This document shows, in pieces, positions 8,023-16,745 of a stretch of 64,000 bases of DNA. Both the position numbers and the translations under genes were made by a program. The first letter of the stretch is position 1. Each line of letters begins with the position of its first letter. The notes under the pieces are model-generated. The model had not been told where the DNA came from, made no database searches, and was given only the letters and a program-made list of their open reading frames with translations. This DNA comes from Auraticoccus monumenti (GTDB lineage Bacteria; Actinomycetota; Actinomycetes; Propionibacteriales; Propionibacteriaceae), in NCBI RefSeq assembly GCF_900101785.1, contig NZ_LT629688.1:4030001-4094000 (forward strand). Reading direction: 5' to 3'.

Positions 8023-8985
8023 CTACCCCGCGCCGGAGCCGCGCTCGATCCAGGCCTGCACGACGGCCGTGTCGAGGTCGCCGAGCCCCGCGTCCGTCAG
8101 CGCGGTGAAGGTGCTCAGCAGGCCGGCGGTCAGGGGCAGTGTGGTGCCGGAACGGCCTGCCTGGTCCAGGGCCGCGCGAAGGTCCTTGATCATGTACCTC
8201 GCCGCACCCGAGGGCGAGTGGTCGTGCGCCGCGAAGCGCTCCTTCTTGACCTCGAGCAGCCGCGAACCGGCGTACCCGCCGCCGAGCACGTCGAACAGGG
8301 CCGCGACGTCCAGGCCGGACCGCTCCGCGAGGACCGCCGCCTCACCGAGCGCGGTGACCGTGGCCGCCACCACGACCTGGTTGCAGGCCTTGGCCACCTG
8401 GCCCGCACCGAGCGGGCCGAGGTGCACCGGGGCACCGGTGGCGCGCAGCACCGGGAGCACGACCTCCACGTCCTCGGGCGCCCCACCGACGAAGACGGCG
8501 AGGGTCCCGGCCTCGGCGCCGTGGACGCCGCCGGAGACCGGCGCGTCCACCACCCGCCACCCGGCAGCCCGGAGCGCCGGACGGGCCGCCAGCTCCTCGA
8601 CGTCGCGGGCGGAGACCGTCGAGCAGACCACGAGCACCCTGTCCCCTCCCGACGCCCGGTCCTCCGACCCGGGCGGACCGGCGGCGAGCAGGCCGTCGGC
8701 ACCGTCGAGGACGGCGTCGATCTCCGGCACGCCCGGCAGCACCAGCAGCACCACGTCGCTGACCGCGGCGAGGGCGGCCGGCGTGGCGGCCACCGCAGCA
8801 CCCGCCCGGGCCAGCCCCTCGGTGCCGGCCGGTCGGCGGGCCCACACGGTGGTGGCGAAGCCGGCGGCACGGACGTGACCGGCCATCGGGGCACCCATGA
8901 CGCCGAGCCCGATCACCCCGACCCGGCAGCCAGCACCCGGGAGGCCGTCGGCCCTCTCGTCCTGGCGGCTCCCTGCGTCCGTCAT
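8023..8985 (-). CDS. 3-hydroxyisobutyrate dehydrogenase-family reductase
   Basis: NAD(P)-dependent beta-hydroxyacid dehydrogenase, 320 residues; the family includes tartronate semialdehyde reductase (GarR/GlxR) and 3-hydroxyisobutyrate dehydrogenase. GLGVMG at 26-31 binds the nucleotide. DAPVSGG at 147-153 and the catalytic Lys199 in GQVAKACNQ are intact. The ATG at 8985 gives a 20-residue extension before the conserved CRVGVIGLG; a later start is possible but none is better. It precedes idnO-idnD on the same strand and is divergent from the TRAP genes. A role in reducing a semialdehyde from sugar-acid breakdown is inferred from context. Confidence 0.85.
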   Translation of the reverse strand: MTDAGSRQDERADGLPGAGCRVGVIGLGVMGAPMAGHVRAAGFATTVWARRPAGTEGLARAGAAVAATPAALAAVSDVVLLVLPGVPEIDAVLDGADGLLAAGPPGSEDRASGGDRVLVVCSTVSARDVEELAARPALRAAGWRVVDAPVSGGVHGAEAGTLAVFVGGAPEDVEVVLPVLRATGAPVHLGPLGAGQVAKACNQVVVAATVTALGEAAVLAERSGLDVAALFDVLGGGYAGSRLLEVKKERFAAHDHSPSGAARYMIKDLRAALDQAGRSGTTLPLTAGLLSTFTALTDAGLGDLDTAVVQAWIERGSGAG

Positions 8986-9066
8986 CCTGTCGTCCTCTCC
9001 TCAGCTCGGCGGGTCGTTACCCTCCCCGGGCGCGGCAACCGGGAACTTGCGCAACCGGGTGGCACT

Positions 9067-9108
9067 TTGATACCACTGATCCACCCGCATTGATATGATC
9101 ATTGATCA
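9067..9108. promoter_or_regulatory. Operator-like AT-rich repeats between the reductase and TRAP genes
   Basis: TTGATACCACTGATCC (9067-9082) is followed by TTGATATGATCATTGATCA (9090-9108). The second element contains two overlapping inverted repeats, TGATatgATCA (9091-9101) and TGATCAtTGATCA (9096-9108), and a possible -10, TATGAT (9094-9099). This is the only AT-rich part of the 217-bp divergent gap. The likely binder is the GntR/FCD protein at 5334-6023. Confidence 0.5.
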
Positions 9109-9202
9109 GCGCGGGTCGCCAGGTGCCCGTCACCTGGCTGCCCGGGACGCTCCGGCGTCCCGGTCGACACCGGTGCACTCCCCACGGACGAAGAGGTCTG
9201 TC

Positions 9203-10267
9203 ATGTCACGCAAGAGGGTCCTAGCAGGGGTGGCCGCCACCCTCACCATCACGCTCGGTCTGGCCGCCTGCGGCTCCGGCGGGGGCATCGAGGGCGGTGG
9301 CGCCGAGGGCGGCGGTGGCGGCGGCAGCGCCGAGACCGTTTTCCGGCTCGCGTTCAACCAGACCGAGGAGCACCCGCAGTACAAGGCCGCCATGCAGATG
9401 GGCGAGGACCTGTACGAGGCGACCGACGGCCGCTACGGCATCGAGGTCTACGCCAACGAGCTGCTGGGCACCCAGTCCGACGTGGTCAACAACGTCTCCG
9501 AGGGCAGCGTCGAGATGATGCTGATCGGCGGGCCGCTGATGGAGTCCTTCAACCCCGACTTCGTCGTGTTCAACCTGCCCTACATGTTCGCCTCCCAGGA
9601 GGCCCAGGCCGCGGTCTTCGCCGACACCGCGGCGACCGGTGAGCTGTTCGCCTCGATCGAGGAGTCCAAGAACATCACCGTGGTCGCGGGCCTCTTCGCC
9701 GGCGTCCGCAACGTCTACAACAACGAGCGACCCGTCAGGACGCCCGAGGACCTCGCGGGCCTCCGGCTCCGGGTGCAGCAGTCGGACTCCCAGGTGGCGA
9801 TGATCGAGGCGATGGGTGGCGTCGCCTCCCCGATGGGCCAGGGCGAGGTCTACACCGCGCTCCAGTCCGGCGTGCTGGAGGGCGCGGAGAACAACGAGAC
9901 GGTGTACAACTCCCTCAAGCACGACGAGGTCGCCAAGTACTACTCCTACACCGAGCACCTGATGATCCCGGACTACCTGCTGATGAACACCGACGTGCTC
10001 GCCCAGATGAGCGAGGAGGACCGGGCGGCGTTCACCGAGCTGGTCCCCGCCCTGGTCGAGGACGCCAACACCGGGTTCTTCGAGTTCATCGAGACCTCGC
10101 GGGCCGCCTCGGAGGAGAACGGCGCGGAGTTCAACGAGGACGTGGACGTCGAGGCCTTCCGCCAGCGGGTCGCCCCCCTGGTGGAGGAGTCGATCGACAA
10201 CGACGTCAAGCAGGGTCTCTACGACGCGGTGCAGCAGTACAACGAGCAGTACCCCGCCGAGAGCTGA
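9203..10267 (+). CDS. dctP: TRAP transporter solute-binding lipoprotein
   Basis: Extracytoplasmic binding protein of a sodium-driven TRAP transporter, 354 residues. The signal peptide MSRKRVLAGVAATLTITLGL ends in a lipobox (LAAC, lipid on Cys23), followed by a Gly-rich linker. The DctP fold shows in FRLAFNQTEEHP, LLGTQSDVV and the ligand-arginine region LAGLRLRVQQSD. Start chosen at ATG 9203, with AAGAGG upstream; in-frame sequence before it is not signal-like. The surrounding sugar-acid dehydrogenases suggest a hexonate-type ligand (inference). Confidence 0.93.
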   Translation: MSRKRVLAGVAATLTITLGLAACGSGGGIEGGGAEGGGGGGSAETVFRLAFNQTEEHPQYKAAMQMGEDLYEATDGRYGIEVYANELLGTQSDVVNNVSEGSVEMMLIGGPLMESFNPDFVVFNLPYMFASQEAQAAVFADTAATGELFASIEESKNITVVAGLFAGVRNVYNNERPVRTPEDLAGLRLRVQQSDSQVAMIEAMGGVASPMGQGEVYTALQSGVLEGAENNETVYNSLKHDEVAKYYSYTEHLMIPDYLLMNTDVLAQMSEEDRAAFTELVPALVEDANTGFFEFIETSRAASEENGAEFNEDVDVEAFRQRVAPLVEESIDNDVKQGLYDAVQQYNEQYPAES

Positions 10268-10309
10268 CCGTCGACCCGGGCTCCGACCTCGAGAAAGGGC
10301 GAACCTGCC

Positions 10310-10849
10310 GTGAGAGCCGTCGACTCGTTCCACAAGGGCCTCAACGCGTCCCTGCGCTGGTTCTGCGTCATCCTCTTCGCGCTCCTGGTGCTGCTGGTGC
10401 TGACCCAGGTCGTGGTGCGGTTCCTCGACGTCTCGCTCCCCTGGACCGAGGTGAGCGCCCGGGTGGTGTTCATCTGGCAGGCGGTGATCGGGGCCGCCTA
10501 CGTGATCGGTGAGAAGGAGGACGTCGCGATCGACTGGCTGGTGCGCAAGATGCCGGTCGGGGGCGTCAAGGCGGTGTCCCTGCTGGCCCACGCGATCGTG
10601 GCGCTCTTCGCCGTGTGGGTGATGATCTGGGGCGGCATGCGCAACGTCCTGGCCGGCTGGGAGGACACGGTGCAGCTGCTGCCGGTCACCCAGGGGCAGA
10701 CGTTCCTGGTGATCCCGATCGCGGGCGCCCTGATCCTGGTCTACAGCGTGCTGCACGTGATCGACCTGCTGCGGGCCTCCGACGAGGCCGTCGTCGCCCG
10801 GGCCGACGACGACATCGACCTCGGTCGGCTGAACGAGGAAGGGATCTGA
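10310..10849 (+). CDS. dctQ: TRAP transporter small permease
   Basis: Four-helix membrane subunit, 179 residues, that pairs with DctM. Segments are visible at about 18-38 (FCVILFALLVLLVLTQVVV), 50-67, 88-110 and 128-150. The WTEVSARVVFIWQAVIGAAY region is typical of the DctQ family. GTG start with GAAAGGG upstream. The stop is 1 bp before the dctM start, so the two are probably translated together. Confidence 0.9.
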   Translation: MRAVDSFHKGLNASLRWFCVILFALLVLLVLTQVVVRFLDVSLPWTEVSARVVFIWQAVIGAAYVIGEKEDVAIDWLVRKMPVGGVKAVSLLAHAIVALFAVWVMIWGGMRNVLAGWEDTVQLLPVTQGQTFLVIPIAGALILVYSVLHVIDLLRASDEAVVARADDDIDLGRLNEEGI

Positions 10850-10850
10850 C

Positions 10851-12158
10851 GTGGACGACGCGCTCCTGGTCACCCTGATCATGGTGATCGGCATGTTCGG
10901 CCTGATGGCCATCGGAGTCTCGGTCTCGGTCTCCATCGGGCTGCCGGCGGCGATCTGCCTGGTGCTGCTGCAGAGCAACGAGCAGGGCATCTACACCAGC
11001 GCCCAGAAGATCTACAACGGCATCGACTCCTTCGCCCTGCTGGCCATCCCGCTGTTCGTGCTGGCCGGCACGATCATGAACAGCGGGGGCATCGCGGGAC
11101 GGCTGATCGACCTGGCCAAGGCCATGACCGGCCGGACACCGGGGGCGCTGGCCCAGACCAACCTGGTCGCCAACATGCTCTTCGGCTCCGTCTCCGGCTC
11201 CGCCCTGGCCGGTGCGGCCGCGGTCGGCTCCGCGATGGCCCCGCAGCAGCGCAAGGACGGCTACGACATGCCCTGGGCCGCCGCCGCCAACGTGGCCTCC
11301 GCACCCTCGGGCATGCTGATCCCCCCGTCCAACACCCTCATCGTCTACGCCCTGGTCTCCCAGACCTCGGTCGGCGCCCTGTTCGTGGCGGGCTACATCC
11401 CCGGCATCCTGTGGGGCCTCGCCTGCGCCGTGGTCATCTGGCTGTACGCCCGCAAGCGCCCGGCGCTGGCCGGTGCCGGCTTCCCCACGTTCCCGGTCTT
11501 CCTGACGGTGCTCGGGCGGGCCCTGCCGTCGCTGTCCATGGTGGTCATCGTCGTCGGCGGCATCGTCTTCGGCTTCTTCACCCCCACCGAGGGCGCCGCG
11601 GTCTCGGTGGTGGTGGCGACCGCGCTCTCGATGGCCTACGGCACCGTCAAGGTCAAGGACTTCTACTCGATCCTGCTGGCCTCCACGCGGACGTCCTCGG
11701 TGGTCATCTTCCTGATCGGGCTGTCCTCGATCCTCTCCTTCGCGATGACCTACGCCCGGGTGCCGCAGCTCATCGGGGAGTGGATGACGACGATCACCGA
11801 CTCCAAGATCGTCTTCCTGCTCATCATGATGGTGCTGCTGCTGATCATCGGCATCCCCCTCGACGCCACCCCGGCGGTGCTGATCTTCACCCCGATCTTC
11901 CTGCCGATCGCGGTGCAGGCCTACGACATCGACCCGATCCACTTCGGCATCATCATCGTGTTCAACATGTGCATCGCGGTGATCAGCCCACCCTCGGCAC
12001 CGGTGCTGTTCGTCGGGGCCAAGGTGGCCGGGGTCCAGGTCGAACGGGTGTTCAAGCCGCTGCTGTGGTTCTACGCCTCCCTCGTCGTGATGCTCATCAT
12101 CATCCAGTTCGTGCCCGCGCTGTCGCTGTGGCTGCCCGGTGTCCTCGGACTCCTCTGA
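10851..12158 (+). CDS. dctM: TRAP transporter large permease
   Basis: Transport subunit, 435 residues, about 12 membrane helices. Family signatures include AIPLFVLAGTIMNSGGIA, LFGSVSGSALAGAAAVGSAM and PPSNTLIVYA, and MFGLMAIGVSVSVSIGLP near the N-terminus. Length is normal. It belongs to the elevator-type DctM family that works with DctP and DctQ, using sodium to import carboxylates. GTG start immediately after dctQ. Confidence 0.93.
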   Translation: MDDALLVTLIMVIGMFGLMAIGVSVSVSIGLPAAICLVLLQSNEQGIYTSAQKIYNGIDSFALLAIPLFVLAGTIMNSGGIAGRLIDLAKAMTGRTPGALAQTNLVANMLFGSVSGSALAGAAAVGSAMAPQQRKDGYDMPWAAAANVASAPSGMLIPPSNTLIVYALVSQTSVGALFVAGYIPGILWGLACAVVIWLYARKRPALAGAGFPTFPVFLTVLGRALPSLSMVVIVVGGIVFGFFTPTEGAAVSVVVATALSMAYGTVKVKDFYSILLASTRTSSVVIFLIGLSSILSFAMTYARVPQLIGEWMTTITDSKIVFLLIMMVLLLIIGIPLDATPAVLIFTPIFLPIAVQAYDIDPIHFGIIIVFNMCIAVISPPSAPVLFVGAKVAGVQVERVFKPLLWFYASLVVMLIIIQFVPALSLWLPGVLGLL

Positions 12159-12174
12159 CCCGAAGGGACCTCCT

Positions 12175-13155
12175 GTGCGCATCGTCGTCACCGACTGCGA
12201 CCACGCCTCCGTCGACCTCGAGCGGCAGGTGGTGGCCGACGCCGGCGGTGAGCTCGTGCTCAACCAGACCACCGCCGCGGAGGACGTGGTCGCGGGCGCC
12301 GAGGGGGCCGACGCCCTGCTGGTGCAGTACGCCTCGATCACCCGCGAGGTGCTGGAGGCGCTGCCCGAGGTCCGGGTGGTCAGCCGCTACGGCGTGGGCG
12401 TGGACACCGTCGACGTCGCCGCCGCCACCGAGCTCGGGGTGGCGGTCTGCAACGTCCCGGACTACGGCACCGAGGCGGTCTCGGACCACGCGATCGCCCT
12501 GGTCGTCGCCACCATCCGTGGCCTCGGGGCGCTGGACCGGGGTGTCCGGGCCGGCCGGTACGACCTGGGGTCGTCCTCGGTGCTGCCGATCCGGCAGTTC
12601 TCCAGCCAGGTGCTCGGCGTGCTCGGGTGCGGCCGGATCGGTGCGGCGACCGCCCGGAAGGCCGCCGCCCTCGGCTTCCGGGTGCTCGTGCACGACGCGC
12701 GCCTGACCGAGGGCAGCAGCACGGCCGAGGGCTGGCCGGTGGTCGCCCTGGAGCAGCTGCTCGCCGAGTCCGACGTGGTCTCCGTGCACACCCCGCTGGT
12801 GGCCGACACCCACCACCTTCTCGACGCCGGGGCGTTCGCGGCCATGAAGCGGGGCGCCGTGCTGGTCAACACCTCCCGCGGCGGGGTGGTCGACACCGAC
12901 GCCCTGGTGGAGGCGCTGTCCTCCGGGCAGCTGCACGGGGCCGGTCTGGACGTCCTCGAGGAGGAGCCGGTCGCCACCGACCACCCGCTGACCGGCCTGG
13001 ACAACGTGATCCTGACCCCGCACACCGCCTTCTACAGCGAGGAGTCCTACGGCGAGCTCAAGCGGCGCACCGCCCAGAACGCGGTCGACGTGCTGCGCGG
13101 GGAGCCTCGTGACGTGCTCAACACCGAGGTGCTGGAGGCGGGCCGGCGGCCCTGA
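12175..13155 (+). CDS. D-isomer-specific 2-hydroxyacid dehydrogenase
   Basis: NAD-dependent 2-hydroxyacid dehydrogenase related to phosphoglycerate dehydrogenase and CtBP, 326 residues and without the regulatory ACT domain of SerA. LGCGRIG near 150-156 binds NAD. The catalytic residues are all present: Arg235 in NTSRGG, Glu in LEEEP near 262-264 and His283 in PHTAF. Start GTG 12175 is preceded by GAAGGGA. It follows dctM by 16 bp, so it is likely the last gene of the transporter operon. A role in oxidising or reducing the imported sugar acid or its product is inferred. Confidence 0.88.
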   Translation: MRIVVTDCDHASVDLERQVVADAGGELVLNQTTAAEDVVAGAEGADALLVQYASITREVLEALPEVRVVSRYGVGVDTVDVAAATELGVAVCNVPDYGTEAVSDHAIALVVATIRGLGALDRGVRAGRYDLGSSSVLPIRQFSSQVLGVLGCGRIGAATARKAAALGFRVLVHDARLTEGSSTAEGWPVVALEQLLAESDVVSVHTPLVADTHHLLDAGAFAAMKRGAVLVNTSRGGVVDTDALVEALSSGQLHGAGLDVLEEEPVATDHPLTGLDNVILTPHTAFYSEESYGELKRRTAQNAVDVLRGEPRDVLNTEVLEAGRRP

Positions 13156-13167
13156 CCCCCGCGGGGC

Positions 13168-13623
13168 TCAGCAGCCGGCCTCCTCGTCCTCGATCCCGGT
13201 GATGATGTCGAAGCGGTCCTGGTAGACCCCGCCCTTGAACTCCGCGCCGAGGAAGGCGTCGGTGATGGCCAGCGCCATCTGCGGCGCCACCACGAAGGCG
13301 CCGAAGGCGATGATCTGGGACCCGTTGTGCTCCCGGGTGTGGCGGGCGGTGAACGGCTCGGAGCAGACGGCCGCGCGGATGCCGCGGACCTTGTTGGCCG
13401 AGATCGAGATGCCGATGCCGGTGCCGCAGACCAGGACGCCGCGGTCGGCCTCCCCGTCGCGGATCAGGTGGGCGACCTGGGTGGCGTAGCGGGCGGAGTA
13501 CTCTGCCTGCCCGGTGCCGTCCCAGCCGACGTCGACCACCTCGTGGCCGGCCGCGCCCAGGTGCTCGGCCACCGCGTCCTTGAGCGCGCGCCCGGAGCCG
13601 TCGGAGCCGATGGCGATCCTCAT
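13168..13623 (-). CDS. rpiB: RpiB/LacAB-family sugar-phosphate isomerase
   Basis: Aldose-ketose isomerase of the ribose-5-phosphate isomerase B family, 151 residues. Cys66 and Thr68 in [11 protein letters not shown] and His99-Asn100 in TREHNGS match the RpiB active site. The usual SDHAG at the N-terminus is SDGSG here, so the histidine after Asp8 is missing. The C-terminal tail ([17 protein letters not shown]) also differs from housekeeping RpiB. Substrate may therefore be a different phosphosugar, such as the tetrulose phosphates used by relatives in erythritol pathways. The ATG at 13623 has GGAGGA upstream. It is convergent with the 2-hydroxyacid dehydrogenase. Confidence 0.85.
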   Translation of the reverse strand: MRIAIGSDGSGRALKDAVAEHLGAAGHEVVDVGWDGTGQAEYSARYATQVAHLIRDGEADRGVLVCGTGIGISISANKVRGIRAAVCSEPFTARHTREHNGSQIIAFGAFVVAPQMALAITDAFLGAEFKGGVYQDRFDIITGIEDEEAGC

Positions 13624-13648
13624 GCGTCCTCCTCCCCCGACCCCACGG

Positions 13649-13831
13649 TCAGCGCTCGTCGTTCCAGCGTGGGTCGTTGTCCCACTGCTCGTTGCGCTGG
13701 GCCACCTTCTCCATGGCCTGCTCGGCGTCGGCGCGGCTGGGGTAGGGCCCGAGGCGGTCAAGGCTCCTGCACCCCTCGCGCTCCTCCACGGCCTTGTGGT
13801 CCAGGCACCAGTAGTACGGGCCAGCAGCCAT
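13649..13831 (-). CDS. Small conserved actinobacterial protein (60 aa)
   Basis: Unknown function, 60 residues, cytoplasmic. [19 protein letters not shown] contains two cysteines and two histidine or tryptophan anchors. [20 protein letters not shown] follows, resembling the helix-strand unit of SPOR-like modules, and it ends in an acidic [11 protein letters not shown]. Start chosen at ATG 13831 with AGGAGG 6-8 nt upstream; the longer reading adds 20 residues that look untranslated. I recall close relatives across Actinobacteria. It could share a promoter with rpiB, 25 bp downstream. Confidence 0.75.
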   Translation of the reverse strand: MAAGPYYWCLDHKAVEEREGCRSLDRLGPYPSRADAEQAMEKVAQRNEQWDNDPRWNDER

Positions 13832-13914
13832 CTGCGTCTCCTCCTGCTCCGCGGCGATGCGGGAGGGGCCTGGTCGGGGCCCCGTCGTCACCGCCGGCCG
13901 GCGTGCGCCGGCAC

Positions 13915-13920
13915 TATCAT
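13915..13920 (+). promoter_or_regulatory. -10 element for leaderless map
   Basis: TATCAT ends 6 nt before the GTG of map. There is no Shine-Dalgarno in CTGTCC. Confidence 0.6.
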
Positions 13921-13926
13921 CTGTCC

Positions 13927-14775
13927 GTGCCTGCCATCGTGCCCTACCCGGTCTCGCCCGTGCGCAGCGTCCCCCGCTCCATCCCCCGCCCGGACTACGT
14001 CGGCCGTCCCGAGCCGGCGCCCTACACCGGCAGCCACGTGCAGAGCGCGGAGACCATCGAGAAGATGCGGGCGGCCGGGGCGATCGCGGCCCGGGCGATG
14101 GCGGCGGCCGCCGAGGCGATCGCCCCCGGTGTGACCACCGACGAGATCGACCGGGTCGGCCACGAGTACCTGCTGGACCACCACGCCTACCCCTCGACGC
14201 TGGGCTACCGCGGCTTCCCCAAGTCGCTGTGCACCTCGGTCAACGAGGTGATCTGCCACGGCATCCCCGACGCCCGGCCGCTGGAGGACGGGGACCTGGT
14301 CAAGATCGACCTGACCGCCTACCTGGACGGGGTGCACGGGGACAACTGCGCCACCTACTTCTGCGGCGAGGTGGACGAGGAGTCCCGGCTGCTCGCCGAG
14401 CGCACCCGGGAGGCGATGGAGCGGGCGATCAGGGCCGTCCGCCCCGGCCGCCAGGTGAACGTGATCGGCCGGGTGATCGAGTCCTACGCCCGGCGGTTCG
14501 GCTACGGCGTGGTGCGGGACTACACCGGTCACGGGGTGCACACCGCCTTCCACTCGGGGCTGGTGATCCCGCACTACGACGAGCCCCGCTACGACACCGT
14601 GATGCAGCCGGGGATGACCTTCACCATCGAGCCGATGATCACCCTCGGCACCCACGAGTGGAGCCTGTGGGACGACGGCTGGACGGTGGTGACCACCGAC
14701 GGCAGCCGGGTGGCGCAGTTCGAGCAGAGCATCGTGGTCACCACCACCGGCGCCGAGGTGCTGACCACCCCCTGA
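13927..14775 (+). CDS. map: Methionine aminopeptidase, type I (MetAP1c-like)
   Basis: Removes the initiator methionine from new proteins; 282 residues. The five metal ligands are visible: Asp128 ([10 protein letters not shown]), Asp139 (GDN), His202 (GHGVH), Glu235 (TIEPM) and Glu266 (FEQS). A 40-residue N-terminal extension rich in Pro, with [20 protein letters not shown], matches the ribosome-associating PxxP extension of mycobacterial MetAP1c. This fixes the start at GTG 13927. A much longer open frame upstream is an antisense shadow of rpiB. The message is probably leaderless. Confidence 0.95.
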   Translation: MPAIVPYPVSPVRSVPRSIPRPDYVGRPEPAPYTGSHVQSAETIEKMRAAGAIAARAMAAAAEAIAPGVTTDEIDRVGHEYLLDHHAYPSTLGYRGFPKSLCTSVNEVICHGIPDARPLEDGDLVKIDLTAYLDGVHGDNCATYFCGEVDEESRLLAERTREAMERAIRAVRPGRQVNVIGRVIESYARRFGYGVVRDYTGHGVHTAFHSGLVIPHYDEPRYDTVMQPGMTFTIEPMITLGTHEWSLWDDGWTVVTTDGSRVAQFEQSIVVTTTGAEVLTTP

Positions 14776-14796
14776 GCCGGGGCGGGCCCGGTCGGG

Positions 14797-15066
14797 TCAG
14801 GCCCGTCGGAGCCGGTGCGCGGGCACCCACTCCACCCGCAGGGCGTCGGCGTCCTCGACCCAGGAGACCAGCGCGCACCAGCCGCTGTCGTCCTGGCGCC
14901 ACTGCACCACCAGCCCGGGCCACTCCCCGCCGGCGTGCTGCACCCAGCAGTGCCGCACCCGCGGGCGTCGGAGGGAGCCGGCCGGCTCCCGGTCCTGGCC
15001 CGCGCCGACCAGGCGGCGCTCCTGCAGGGCGATGCCGGCGCCGCGTCCGTACCCCCCTCGAGCCAT
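14797..15066 (-). CDS. Small conserved protein of unknown function (89 aa)
   Basis: 89 residues: basic Gly/Arg-rich N-terminus, then VRHCWVQHAGGEWPGLVVQW and DDSGWCALVSWVEDADALRV. The last part, VEWVPAHRLRRA, is a beta-rich W/V pattern that I recall in short actinobacterial hypothetical proteins. The ATG at 15066 has no Shine-Dalgarno. CACGCT ends 6 nt upstream, fitting leaderless expression. Convergent with map. Confidence 0.7.
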   Translation of the reverse strand: MARGGYGRGAGIALQERRLVGAGQDREPAGSLRRPRVRHCWVQHAGGEWPGLVVQWRQDDSGWCALVSWVEDADALRVEWVPAHRLRRA

Positions 15067-15175
15067 GGCGACAGCGTGGCAGGGCGGTGTGACAACCCGC
15101 GTGGGGCTGGTGCGGGAGCGGGCGCCCGTGGTGGTCTGGTCCCAGCAGCAGGCACCGGGTCGTGGGAGGGCACTC

Positions 15176-15817
15176 ATGGGCATCGACGACGGCACCGGCC
15201 ACCCGCCGGGGGCTCCCGCGAGGACGCCGGTGTACACCACCCGCCCGCTGGACAGCCGCACCTGGGACGTCTTCGCCGAGCTGGTGGAACGCAACGGCGG
15301 CGTCTTCGGCGGCTGCTGGTGCATGGGTCACCACCAGACCCCCGACGGCGGCTCGTACCACCACGTCCGCGGCATCGACAAGCGTGCGGCCAAGGAGGCG
15401 CTGGTCCGCAGCGGTCGGGCCCACGCCGCCCTCGTGCTCGACGAGGACGGGCTCGCCCAGGGGTGGGCCAAGTACGGGCGGACCGACGAGCTCCCCCTCT
15501 ACGCCCAGCACCGCCGGGCCTACGAGAAGGAGCCGACCGAGCGTCCGGACTGGCGCATCCCCTGCTTCTACACCGACACCCGGCACCGCCGCGAGGGGAT
15601 CGCCCGGGCTGCCCTCGCCGGTGCGCTCGACCTGATCCGGGACGCCGGCGGGGGCACCGTCGAGGCCGTCCCCGAGGTCACCAGCGGCCGCGTCGCCCAC
15701 GGGCGGTTCCTGTTCCAGGCGTCGGTGGAGCTGTTCGAGGAGCAGGGCTTCGAGCGCGTCCGCCAGCTCGGGAAGTGGGCCTGGCTCGTCCGTCGGACGG
15801 TGCGCCCGGCACCGTGA
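15176..15817 (+). CDS. GNAT-family N-acetyltransferase
   Basis: Predicted acetyl-CoA-dependent acyltransferase, 213 residues, substrate unknown. RPLDSRTWDVFAELVERNGG opens the fold, with the motif CWCMGHHQTPDG shortly after. IPCFYTDTRHRREGIARAAL holds the acetyl-CoA loop (RxxGIA form, about 136-147). SVELFEEQGFERVRQLGKWA is the C-terminal strand pair. The relatives I recall carry the same WCM and RREGIA motifs. Start at ATG 15176 after GGGAGG. Confidence 0.8.
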   Translation: MGIDDGTGHPPGAPARTPVYTTRPLDSRTWDVFAELVERNGGVFGGCWCMGHHQTPDGGSYHHVRGIDKRAAKEALVRSGRAHAALVLDEDGLAQGWAKYGRTDELPLYAQHRRAYEKEPTERPDWRIPCFYTDTRHRREGIARAALAGALDLIRDAGGGTVEAVPEVTSGRVAHGRFLFQASVELFEEQGFERVRQLGKWAWLVRRTVRPAP

Positions 15818-15972
15818 CCCGGTGGGGGGCGGCGGCGTGGTGGCCGGGCAGGACGTCCTTCGTCCCAGCCGCCTTCCCGGTCCCGCGCTGCCGGAGCGGG
15901 TACACATGGAGGTGGAGACGCGTCAGCATGGCCGTCTCCGGGGAGTTCGACGGGTTGAGCAGACAGCCGGCC

Positions 15973-16010
15973 GGGCTCCCCCCGGGGTCCCCGAAGGCCG
16001 CGGGGAGCCC
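15973..16010. terminator. Candidate bidirectional terminator hairpin
   Basis: GGGCTCCCC (15973-15981) pairs with GGGGAGCCC (16002-16010) across a 20-nt loop. It lies in the 241-bp gap between the convergent GNAT and PAS-ANTAR genes, which holds no other gene I can support. There is no T-run. Confidence 0.45.
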
Positions 16011-16058
16011 CCGGCAGCCGCCCGAGGCCGTCCGGGACGCCTGGCCAGCGGTGCGCGG

Positions 16059-16745
16059 CTACGTGCCGTGCCGGGCCACGACCTCCTCCGCCAGGTCGCG
16101 CAGCTTGATGTTGCGGTGCTGCGACTCCTGGACGAGGAGCGCGAACGCACGGTCTGCGTCGGTGTTCAGCTTCGCCATCAGCAGCCCGACCGCCTGACCG
16201 TTGATGCGCTGGGACAGCATGCCCTGGCGGAAGTGCTCCATGTCCGCGCTGGCCTGCATCCAGGCGCGGTGGAGCTCTTGTGCGCGAGCGTAGAGGTCGC
16301 TGTCGGCGTCGTGCAGCGTCAGCTCCATGGCTTGCTGCTGCTCGGCGCGGGAGAGCATCCAGGCGGTCACCTCGGTGACCCGGTGGAGCAGCAGCGTCAC
16401 CTCGCCGTCGTCGTCCAGCACGGGCACGTTGACCGGGCTCCACCACCGCTCGGTCCAGGTGCCGCTCTCGGGATCGTGGAGGGCGTACTTCTGCACGGGC
16501 ATCGTGTCCGTCTGCTTGGTGGCGAGCACCCGCAGCAGGGAGGCGTGCAGGTTGCTCACCCCGGTCGCGGTCTCGTCGTCGGGGGGGTCGGGGAACATCT
16601 CGAAGAGGCCACGGCCCACCACGTCCTCACGTCGCAGCTGCGTCACCTCCTCGCGGGCCCGGTTCATGCCCACGATCACCAGGTCGGGGCTGAGCACGAG
16701 GTAGGGCGTCGGTGTGGCGTCGAAGACCGCTTCGTAGTCCAGCAT
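16059..16745 (-). CDS. PAS-ANTAR antitermination regulator
   Basis: Predicted RNA-binding regulator, 228 residues. A PAS sensor domain covers about 1-120 (YEAVFDATPTPYLVLSPDLV, then the late ERWWSPVNVPVLDDDGEVTL). An ANTAR domain covers about 165-225: INGQAVGLLMAKLNTDADRA and FALLVQES, then NIKLRDLAEEVV. ANTAR domains bind paired hairpins in mRNA leaders and prevent termination. No receiver domain is present, so the signal presumably enters through PAS. ATG 16745 has AGGAGG upstream. The cognate hairpins are not evident nearby. Confidence 0.88.
   Translation of the reverse strand: MLDYEAVFDATPTPYLVLSPDLVIVGMNRAREEVTQLRREDVVGRGLFEMFPDPPDDETATGVSNLHASLLRVLATKQTDTMPVQKYALHDPESGTWTERWWSPVNVPVLDDDGEVTLLLHRVTEVTAWMLSRAEQQQAMELTLHDADSDLYARAQELHRAWMQASADMEHFRQGMLSQRINGQAVGLLMAKLNTDADRAFALLVQESQHRNIKLRDLAEEVVARHGT

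Noticed and set aside
13153-13170. Small inverted repeat (CCCCCGCGGGG) between the 2-hydroxyacid dehydrogenase and rpiB
   Set aside because: Only a self-complementary core with no loop; too short to call a terminator in this base composition.
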